A DNA stretch of 14,103 bases from DASPXY01 sp038227745 (GTDB lineage Bacteria; Planctomycetota; Planctomycetia; Gemmatales; Gemmataceae). This document shows positions 7,722 to 12,639 of the stretch, piece after piece. A program made the translations under genes and the position numbers. The number at the start of each line of letters is the position of its first letter. Within the stretch, counting starts at the first letter, position 1. Location: NCBI GenBank assembly GCA_038227745.1, contig JBBRPS010000187.1:1-14103 (forward strand), read 5' to 3'. The notes under the pieces are model-generated. The model was not told the origin of the DNA. It searched no databases and saw only the letters and a list, made by a program, of their open reading frames with translations.

Positions 7722-7757
7722 AAAAAAGAAAAAAGGAGGACAGTTCGCCCATCCTCC
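7722..7757 (-). terminator. Intrinsic-terminator-like hairpin in the argG leader
   Basis: Read on the minus strand, GGAGGA (7757-7752) pairs with TCCTCC (7740-7735) across an 11-nt loop, followed at once by six T, one C and six T (7734-7722). A G.T pair could extend the stem by one. This is the most terminator-like sequence in the window, yet it lies 31 nt before the argG start codon with no minus-strand gene ending nearby. It could be an attenuator for argG or a block on antisense transcription coming from the Uma2 gene. Confidence 0.6.
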
Positions 7758-7770
7758 CGCGCAGCAAAGA

Positions 7771-7804
7771 GTAATATCTTCGGAAGGATCACTCCCCGTG
7801 TCAA
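7771..7804 (-). promoter_or_regulatory. Candidate argG promoter overlapping the divergent gene's start
   Basis: The minus strand has a perfect -35 hexamer TTGACA (7804-7799). The -10 is uncertain: GAAGAT at 17-nt spacing or the better-matching GATATT at 20-nt spacing, both in a small AT-rich patch. The -35 overlaps the GTG start of the plus-strand JAMM gene. The same 11-mer TTGACACGGGG occurs upstream of the DUF1501 gene. On the plus strand the patch contains TAATAT (7772-7777), a possible -10 for the JAMM gene without a clear -35. Confidence 0.4.
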
Positions 7805-8229
7805 CCTCATTTCGCCTTCTCCTGCCTGCCCAGATTCTCGAAGCGATGTACGCGCACGCACGGACGGAACTGCCGAACGAGTGCTGCGGCCTCCTCGCCG
7901 GCCGTGTGGAGGAGGGAGTCGGCCGGGTGGAGCGCCGGTACACGCTGGTGAATGCCCTGGCCAGCCCAGTGGAGTACGAGTCCGAGCCGCGCAGCCTGCT
8001 CGACGCCTTCCGCGACATGCACCACCGCGGGCTGGACGAGCTGGCGTTCTACCACACCCACCCCACGTCGGACCCGGTCCCCAGCGCGAAGGACCTGGCC
8101 CGGAACTATTACGGGGAGGCGGTGATCCACCTGATCATCTCGCTGAAGGGTGGCGAGCCGCGGATGCGCGGGTGGTGGTTGGGGGCGGAGACGTTCCGCG
8201 AGGCGGAGTGGAAGGTGGAAGGGGAGTGA
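7798..8229 (+). CDS. JAMM/MPN-type zinc metallopeptidase (M67 family)
   Basis: The 143-residue protein carries a complete JAMM zinc site: E28 in ELPNECCGLLAG, then H86 and H88, S96 and D99 in HTHPTSDPVPSAKD, matching HxHx7Sx2D. Bacterial members of this size are stand-alone isopeptidase-like enzymes. Characterised relatives remove ubiquitin-like or sulfur-carrier proteins such as ThiS/MoaD types from their targets. No such carrier or E1-like gene is in the window, so the substrate is unknown. The start is GTG at 7798 with GGAAGG about 10 nt upstream; the next in-frame ATG at 7846 would remove the first conserved helix. The gene is divergent from argG and converges on the Uma2 gene with 21 nt between stop codons. 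Confidence 0.9.
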   Translation: MSTSFRLLLPAQILEAMYAHARTELPNECCGLLAGRVEEGVGRVERRYTLVNALASPVEYESEPRSLLDAFRDMHHRGLDELAFYHTHPTSDPVPSAKDLARNYYGEAVIHLIISLKGGEPRMRGWWLGAETFREAEWKVEGE

Positions 8230-8231
8230 GG

Positions 8232-8248
8232 CCAGGGAAGCCCTGAGG
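8232..8248. terminator. Short hairpin between convergent genes
   Basis: CAGGG (8233-8237) pairs with CCCTG (8241-8245) around a 3-nt loop, and one more pair is possible with a bulge. It fills the gap between the JAMM and Uma2 stop codons and is followed on the plus strand by TTTC. It is a weak candidate for a terminator. Confidence 0.3.
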
Positions 8249-8250
8249 TT

Positions 8251-8913
8251 TCACGGGGGCGGCGGGGGCGCCTTCCAGCCCTGGGCCATCTGCTGCTGGA
8301 CCCACGCCCGGAAAGCGCGGAGCACCTTGGTCTGGCTCATGGTCCCGACCATGGCGACGAACCGCACGAGTTCCATCACAGGGAGGAAGGGCAGGGCGAG
8401 GCTGCGCGGACTCTCGTGATAATCCCCATTCGGCGTCAGCAGGTGGACCCGCACCGCCTGGCCGTCCCAGCGCCAAACTTCCGGCACGCCCATGCGGGCG
8501 TAGAGGGCCAGGCGGTCGAGGGCGCTGCGGTTGACCTCCACCTCGATCGCCAGGTCCGGGGGCGGATCGACCTCGAAGTCGATGTCATCCCGGCCACGGA
8601 CGCGCGCCTCGTTGGCGATCCAGTAACACTCATCCGGCTCGAAGCCCTGTTCCAGATCCTCGCGGCGGCAGGTCATCGAGCCGTAGCCGGCGATGTCGAT
8701 GTCCATCTCTTCCGTCACGACCCCGACGAGGGCGGCCAGGAGGTGCTTGGTCCTTTCGTGTTCGGGAGAGAGGGTCATGAGTTCCATCACTCCTCGCCGA
8801 TAGGTGACGCGGACGTGCCGCTCCCCGAGCAGGTCGGCGAAGGCCACGTAGGACGGCCAGTCGATGCAGGACAGGACGAAGCGCTGTTCTGCCGGCACTT
8901 GCACCGTGGACAT
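8251..8913 (-). CDS. Uma2-family (DUF820) PD-(D/E)XK nuclease-like protein
   Basis: The 220-residue protein matches the Uma2 family, whose fold is that of restriction-type nucleases; the cellular role of the family is not established. The family features are VTYRRGVMELMTLSPEHER (36-54), FEPDECYW (91-98), PPPDLAIEVEV (117-127) with candidate metal ligands D120 and E124, and LALYARMGVPEVWRWDG (135-151). The lysine expected after the acidic pair is not obvious: LDRL occupies that region, so catalysis is uncertain. The C terminus ends in six prolines. I chose the ATG at 8913 over the one at 8928, because GAGAGGAG lies at ideal spacing before 8913 and none before 8928. It is divergent from the exported protein gene at 9077 and unlinked in sequence to the second Uma2 protein at 9978. 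Confidence 0.9.
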   Translation of the reverse strand: MSTVQVPAEQRFVLSCIDWPSYVAFADLLGERHVRVTYRRGVMELMTLSPEHERTKHLLAALVGVVTEEMDIDIAGYGSMTCRREDLEQGFEPDECYWIANEARVRGRDDIDFEVDPPPDLAIEVEVNRSALDRLALYARMGVPEVWRWDGQAVRVHLLTPNGDYHESPRSLALPFLPVMELVRFVAMVGTMSQTKVLRAFRAWVQQQMAQGWKAPPPPP

Positions 8914-8946
8914 GACGACTCCTCTCATCCGAACCTGAACGCTGCT

Positions 8947-8975
8947 ATTGTGGCCGGGGCCGTCCGCGGATGCAA
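8947..8975 (-). promoter_or_regulatory. Candidate promoter of the first Uma2 gene
   Basis: The minus strand shows TTGCAT (8975-8970), a 17-nt spacer and CACAAT (8952-8947), about 33 nt before the start codon. The -10 matches TATAAT at four of six bases and the -35 matches TTGACA at three. The 163-nt region between the two divergent starts shows no other clear signal. Confidence 0.35.
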
Positions 8976-9076
8976 GGAGCGGCGCGAGCCCGTCTTGCTC
9001 TTTTCCCGCCCCGCGGTTATCAGACGCGCCGCTGGGGCCGCCGTCGCCGGCCCGGTTCCTCCACGGAGGTCGTCGC

Positions 9077-9958
9077 GTGGCCCGCTCCCTTTCGCTGGCA
9101 GTCGTTCTCAGCCTGCTCCCCTGTGCCGCGGCGTCCGCCCAGGACGCCTATACGATCGTCCTGAAAGGGGCGGGCGCGGGCGAGACGACCGTCTACGAGG
9201 ACTCGCTGACGACCGAGATGAAGACGCGGCAGAGCAACGCGGCCGGCGTCGTCGTTTCGTCGCGGCGCGACCACAGCACGCGCTGCGCCGTCTACCAGGA
9301 AACCATCCTCGAACTCGACCGAGCGACGCGGCAGGTCAAGCGCCTGCGGCGGCAGTGCGACAAGGCGACCCTGGAGATGAACGGCAAGGGGAGCCTGCTG
9401 CCCTTCCACGGCAAGGCGTTCGTGGTCGAGAAGGGGGCCGACGGCTGCCGAGTCCACTTCGAGGGCGCGGCCCCGCCCGAGGATTTCGTGCGCGAGCTGG
9501 AGGAGGGGTTCAGCCGCAAGAAGGACGTGGACGTGCTGCAGACCATGCTGCCGAAGAAGGCGGTGCGGGTCGGCGAGGCGTGGGACTTCGACCCGCGGCC
9601 GCTGCTCGAAGCCTGGCCGAAGCCGCCGCAGGTGCGGCTCGACACGGCGAAGGCGTCGGCGACGGGCAAGCTGACGAAGGCCTACAAGCAGGGCGACCGC
9701 GTCTTTGGCGTGCTGGAGTTCCGGGTGGAGGTACCGGTCGGCGGCGTGGCGTTCGGGTCGCGCCAGGCGGCGGTGGAGGCGGGGACGCGACTGACGGTCG
9801 CGGTGAAGGTGGAGGCCTGCATCGACGGCGGCGCGAGCACGTTCACACTGCACCTGGTGGACGAGCTGGCGGTGCGGATGCAGTTGCCCGGCCCGGCGGG
9901 GCAGCAGATTAGTGGGACGATCTCGGAGGAGCACGTGCGGAGCGAGACGCGGCGGTGA
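9077..9958 (+). CDS. Exported protein of unknown function
   Basis: The 293-residue product starts with a typical Sec signal peptide: Arg at position 3, hydrophobic core SLAVVLSLLPCAAA, and a likely cut after ASA at about residue 21. The Cys in LLPC does not sit in a proper lipobox. The mature part is charged and probably beta-rich, without a motif I recognise. It has KGAGAGETTVYEDS near the start, a VGEAWDFDPRPLLEAW segment in the middle and a C-terminal beta-rich part ending in GTISEEHVRSETRR. Repeated alternation of short hydrophobic strands with conserved Gly suggests a lipocalin-like or barrel-like soluble domain, but this is a guess. I chose the GTG at 9077, because GGAGG lies 7 nt upstream and it begins the signal peptide. 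The frame is open from 8948, but that extension is Pro/Ser/Ala-rich without coding character. Confidence 0.82.
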   Translation: MARSLSLAVVLSLLPCAAASAQDAYTIVLKGAGAGETTVYEDSLTTEMKTRQSNAAGVVVSSRRDHSTRCAVYQETILELDRATRQVKRLRRQCDKATLEMNGKGSLLPFHGKAFVVEKGADGCRVHFEGAAPPEDFVRELEEGFSRKKDVDVLQTMLPKKAVRVGEAWDFDPRPLLEAWPKPPQVRLDTAKASATGKLTKAYKQGDRVFGVLEFRVEVPVGGVAFGSRQAAVEAGTRLTVAVKVEACIDGGASTFTLHLVDELAVRMQLPGPAGQQISGTISEEHVRSETRR

Positions 9959-9987
9959 GGCCTCATCCGAAGCCGGATCAGGGGCCT
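9958..9987. terminator. Hairpin between convergent stop codons, likely bidirectional terminator
   Basis: AGGCCTC (9958-9964) pairs with GGGGCCT (9981-9987), including one T.G pair. ATCCG (9965-9969) pairs with CGGAT (9974-9978) around the loop AAGC, with two bases bulged at 9979-9980. The 12-bp stem spans the 19-nt gap between the exported protein and the second Uma2 gene and covers the latter's stop codon. No T tract is present on either side. Confidence 0.5.
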
Positions 9988-10898
9988 GGTGTTTCGCCCG
10001 TCGAGGGCGGCGGTTGGAACGCGGCCCGCAATCGGGCGAGTTCGGCACGCATCTCTTCGAGTTGCTGCTCTGCCAGCGCGGCACGCTCTTGCTCTCGCCG
10101 GGCCTGTTGTTCAGCCTGGCGGGCCTGTTGTTCAGCCTGGCGGGCCTGTTGTTCAGCCTGGCGGGCCTGCTCTGTGGACTGCCTGGCCTTCTCGTCGGCC
10201 TGCCTGGCCTTCTCGTCGGCCTGCCTGGCTTCCTCCCGCAAGCGCTTGTTCTCTCCTTCCGCCGCCAGGGTCCGCTTCTTCAGTTCGTCAACCAGTTTGT
10301 ACGCATCCGGCGGCGCCAACAGCCGCTGCCCAGTCCCGAAATGGACGAGAGCCAGTTGCATCCCCTGCGGCACCAACCGTACGCCTAGCTCCGCACTCAG
10401 GACTCCGCCATCCCCGCCCGGAATCAGTTCCTCGTATTCATGCCCGATGAGGCGGTAGCCGATCAACTGCCTCGGCAGGGATTCGTCCAGCGGGTCGAAC
10501 AGGAAATACTCCCGGATCCCAAGTTGCTGATAAAGCAACTTCTTCTCTTCCTGATCCTCTTTCGCCGTTCCGGGTGAGGTGAGTTCGATAATCGCACAGG
10601 GCCAGGCCTTCTCTTCCCACGTTTTGAACGACAGGCGGGTGAGCTTGGGATCGACCCCCTTGATCACCATGATGTCGGGCGCCTTGCGCGCCTCGGGGTG
10701 ACCCTGGAGATAATAGAAGTACATATTACCGATCACATAGACGTCCGGCCGCTGGGCGTAATACTGGCGGAGCGTTGCGATCAAGTGGACCATCAGCATC
10801 AAGTGCGCTTCGGTTTCCGCCATGGGCTCGCCGTCCGAAGTCGGGTAGAACACCTCGTCGGCCCGGTCCGGCGGGGCGGTGATCTCGATTCCCTTCAT
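9978..10898 (-). CDS. Uma2-family nuclease-like protein with C-terminal coiled coil
   Basis: The 306-residue protein has a Uma2 PD-(D/E)XK domain (about 1-195) and a long charged helix. Candidate catalytic residues are all present: D75 in RKAPDIMVIK, E105 in CAIIELTSPG and K119 or K120 in EDQEEKKLLYQQLGIREYFLFDP. Residues 203-294 are a continuous Glu/Gln/Arg/Ala-rich coiled coil containing seven-residue repeats of the types QADEKAR and QAEQQAR, then a proline-rich end. Uma2 proteins with such tails are familiar in planctomycetes and cyanobacteria, but their function is unknown; the tail probably mediates oligomerisation. The ATG at 10898 has CAGGAGG about 8 nt upstream, so I prefer it to the in-frame ATG at 10919. 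The gene lies 82 nt after the DUF1501 stop, on the same strand, with a perfect palindrome between them. Confidence 0.92.
   Translation of the reverse strand: MKGIEITAPPDRADEVFYPTSDGEPMAETEAHLMLMVHLIATLRQYYAQRPDVYVIGNMYFYYLQGHPEARKAPDIMVIKGVDPKLTRLSFKTWEEKAWPCAIIELTSPGTAKEDQEEKKLLYQQLGIREYFLFDPLDESLPRQLIGYRLIGHEYEELIPGGDGGVLSAELGVRLVPQGMQLALVHFGTGQRLLAPPDAYKLVDELKKRTLAAEGENKRLREEARQADEKARQADEKARQSTEQARQAEQQARQAEQQARQAEQQARREQERAALAEQQLEEMRAELARLRAAFQPPPSTGETPGP
10101..10226 (-). repeat. Six 21-nt tandem units encoding coiled-coil heptads
   Basis: Units start at 10101, 10122, 10143, 10164, 10185 and 10206. The first three are identical, the last two are identical, and the fourth is a diverged intermediate. 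Each encodes one seven-residue repeat, so unit gain or loss keeps the frame and the heptad phase. Confidence 0.95.
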
Positions 10899-10921
10899 CT
10901 CCGAACCTCCTGATAGCAACG

Positions 10922-10953
10922 CCGCCCGCGGGGGAAGCTTCCCCCGCGGGCGG
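10922..10953. repeat. Perfect 32-bp palindrome between DUF1501 and Uma2 genes
   Basis: Each 16-nt arm begins CCGCCCGCGGGGG and the two meet at AAGCTT (10935-10940); every base pairs across the centre. It starts 27 nt past the DUF1501 stop and ends 23 nt before the next start codon. As RNA it gives a very stable GC stem and could end DUF1501 transcription, although no T tract follows on the minus strand. Symmetry through the centre, with no loop bases, also fits a binding site for a dimeric protein. Confidence 0.7.
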
Positions 10954-10980
10954 TCAATACGTCGGAAACCGTCGCGCCGG

Positions 10981-12288
10981 TTACACCAGCTCGGCGATGG
11001 GCCGGCCGTTGTGGACCATCGGCATCGGGCGGCCGGTCTGGTCGTTGTACTGGAGATCTTGCGGGATCCCGAGGACGTGGAACACCGTCGCCATCAGATC
11101 CTGCGGCGTGATCGGCCGGGTCCGCGGCACCTCCGCCTTGGCCGACGACTCGCCGACCGCCTGGCCCATGCGCAGGCCGCCGCCCGCCAGCGCCAGCGTC
11201 GAGAGCGGCGCCCAGTGGTCGCGGCCGGCGCTGCCGTTGATCCGCGGCGTGCGGCCGAACTCGCCGGTGATGACCAGCAGGATGTCGTTCTCCAGCCCGC
11301 GCTGGTGAAGGTCTTGCACGAACGCCGAGACGGCGTGGTCGAGCTGCGGGCCGAGGTTGCGCATGCCCTGCGCGATCTGGCCGTGCATGTCCCAGCCGCC
11401 GTAGTGCAGCGTCACGAAGCCGACGCCCGCCTCACACAGCCGCCGTGCCAGCAGCATCTGCCGGCCCAGCGGCGTCGGGCCGTACAGGTCGCGCGTGCGC
11501 GGCTCCTCGCGGGTGACGTCGAACACCTCGCGGGCGCGGCTGTGCAGCAGATCGAAGGCCTGCGTCTCGAAGCTGTCCAGGCCCGCCATCAGGCCGCTGC
11601 GGTCGATCTGGCGGTTGAGGGTGTCGAAGGAACGGAGCAGGTTGCGGCGTTCGGCGAGGCGCTCGAGCGTGACCTGCAGGTTCATGTTGTTGCGGGCGTT
11701 GCCGGCCGTGTCGAACGGGGCGTAGGCCGAGCCGAGCCACGCCGGTCCGTCGCCGAGGATGCCGCCCATGCGGACGTAGTTCGGCAGGCCGGTGGCGGGG
11801 TTGTTGGCGCCGCGGTGGCGGGCCAGGATGGAGCCGAGACCGGGCTTGATCGGGGCCTGGTTGTTGTCGGCGGGCGGGTAGTTGTAACCGGTCATGACCC
11901 AGTGGGTGCCGCCGCCGTGGCCGCTGTTCTGGTGGGCGAACGAGCGGACGAACGCCATCTTGTCGGCGACGCGCGCCATGCGCGGGAAGACGCTGCCGAT
12001 CTCGACGCCGGGCACGTTCGTCGGGATCGCGCCGACGACGCTGCGGAACTCGGCGGGGGCGGTCATCTTGGGGTCAAAGGTCTCGACGTGGGTGGGGCCG
12101 CCCCCGAGCCACAGCCAGACCACCGAGGTGTTACGGGTCGGCCTGCCGGCGGCCTGCGCGGCAGCGCGGGCACGGAGCAGGTCGGGTAGCATCAGGCCGG
12201 TGGCGCCGAGGACGCCGGCCTTCAAGAAATCGCGGCGGTTGGTGCCGTCGCAAGCGGTCCCCTTGCGGGACCCCCAGAGATTGAGCAT
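10981..12288 (-). CDS. DUF1501 family protein, Tat-exported
   Basis: The 435-residue protein belongs to DUF1501, a family related in fold to sulfatases and alkaline phosphatases and abundant in planctomycetes; its reaction is not established. A Tat signal is clear: NRRDFLKAG (17-25) with a hydrophobic stretch to about 42 and an Ala-rich cleavage region, so the protein is probably exported folded. Family motifs are WLGGGPTHVETFDPK (60-74), GHGGGTHWVMTGY (123-135), LHYGGWDMHG (294-303) and TGEFGRTPRI with GRDHW (341-359). The ATG at 12288 has AGGAGG about 9 nt upstream. DUF1501 genes usually sit next to a DUF1549/DUF1553 cytochrome-like partner; none is present here, so this copy is an orphan within the window. 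A candidate promoter lies at 12400-12428 and a palindrome follows the stop. Confidence 0.96.
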   Translation of the reverse strand: MLNLWGSRKGTACDGTNRRDFLKAGVLGATGLMLPDLLRARAAAQAAGRPTRNTSVVWLWLGGGPTHVETFDPKMTAPAEFRSVVGAIPTNVPGVEIGSVFPRMARVADKMAFVRSFAHQNSGHGGGTHWVMTGYNYPPADNNQAPIKPGLGSILARHRGANNPATGLPNYVRMGGILGDGPAWLGSAYAPFDTAGNARNNMNLQVTLERLAERRNLLRSFDTLNRQIDRSGLMAGLDSFETQAFDLLHSRAREVFDVTREEPRTRDLYGPTPLGRQMLLARRLCEAGVGFVTLHYGGWDMHGQIAQGMRNLGPQLDHAVSAFVQDLHQRGLENDILLVITGEFGRTPRINGSAGRDHWAPLSTLALAGGGLRMGQAVGESSAKAEVPRTRPITPQDLMATVFHVLGIPQDLQYNDQTGRPMPMVHNGRPIAELV

Positions 12289-12399
12289 GGCTCAGATCCT
12301 CCTGGATGCCGCGCGTCCACACTGCGAATGGCCAGGGGCAGGTGGGTGAATGGCCTGCAGCGTGTGGCGGCTTCCCCCCATAGTGGAAAACACAACCTT

Positions 12400-12428
12400 A
12401 GCGTATGCGGGATTTTTCCCCGTGTCAA
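12400..12428 (-). promoter_or_regulatory. Candidate DUF1501 promoter
   Basis: The minus strand has a perfect -35 TTGACA (12428-12423), a 17-nt spacer and TACGCT (12405-12400), which matches the -10 consensus at three of six bases. The spacer contains GGGA and TCCC arms around AAAA, a possible small operator. The 11-mer TTGACACGGGG here is identical to that upstream of argG. The leader to the DUF1501 ATG would be about 105 nt. Confidence 0.45.
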
Positions 12429-12530
12429 TCACGAACTTGCGCTTCTCCCTCCCGCACCGGAGAGGCGCCCATTTCTCAGGTGAATTCTCTGCAAAAGGTG
12501 TGCCGAGTACCGAGTATTTCGATAGCGCCG

Positions 12531-12638
12531 CGCGTGCCAGACGTTCGACGTGCCGCCCAGGCCGTGGACGAACACGACCGGCAGGCCCTCGCCGGCGACC
12601 TCGTAGAAGTCGATCGCCCTCGCCCGGGGCGTGCGCTC
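12531..12638 (-). pseudogene. N-terminal relic of an alpha/beta hydrolase
   Basis: One minus-strand frame encodes about 36 residues, DERTPRARAIDFYEVAGEG then LPVVFVHGLGGTSNVWHA. This is the start of the alpha/beta hydrolase fold: the first strands, the HGLGG oxyanion-hole motif and the usual SNVW turn. After HA the frame turns into unrelated sequence, and no nucleophile GxSxG or catalytic His follows. There is no start codon of its own, because upstream this frame runs inside the repeat-protein gene, whose stop overlaps its beginning. It therefore looks like a piece left by deletion or recombination. The resemblance is clear over a short span only. Confidence 0.65.
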
Positions 12639-12639
12639 G

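Larger units (their letters stand above)
12289..12639. other. 351-nt gap between DUF1501 and the repeat protein
   Basis: This stretch holds no intact gene. It contains the DUF1501 ribosome binding site, a candidate DUF1501 promoter (12400-12428) and a hydrolase relic (12531-12638). The part from about 12370 to 12530 is visibly richer in A and T than the flanking genes. A 7-mer, CCGAGTA, is tandemly repeated at 12503-12516 beside the broken end of the relic. Confidence 0.7.

Noticed and set aside
6840..8246. Plus-strand open frame of 468 codons
   Set aside because: It lies antisense to argG and then runs through the JAMM gene in the wrong frame. Its sequence shows no family features.
9020..10084. 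Minus-strand open frame of 354 codons opposite the exported protein
   Set aside because: It overlaps a gene with a clear signal peptide and ribosome binding site, and its His/Arg/Pro-rich product shows no domain.
10101..10226. Short regular repeats resembling a CRISPR array
   Set aside because: The units are contiguous without spacers and encode coiled-coil heptads in frame.
8251..10898. Uma2 proteins as part of a defence island
   Set aside because: They have a nuclease-like fold, but there is no methylase, helicase, toxin-antitoxin, integrase or phage gene nearby. The neighbours are housekeeping or exported proteins.
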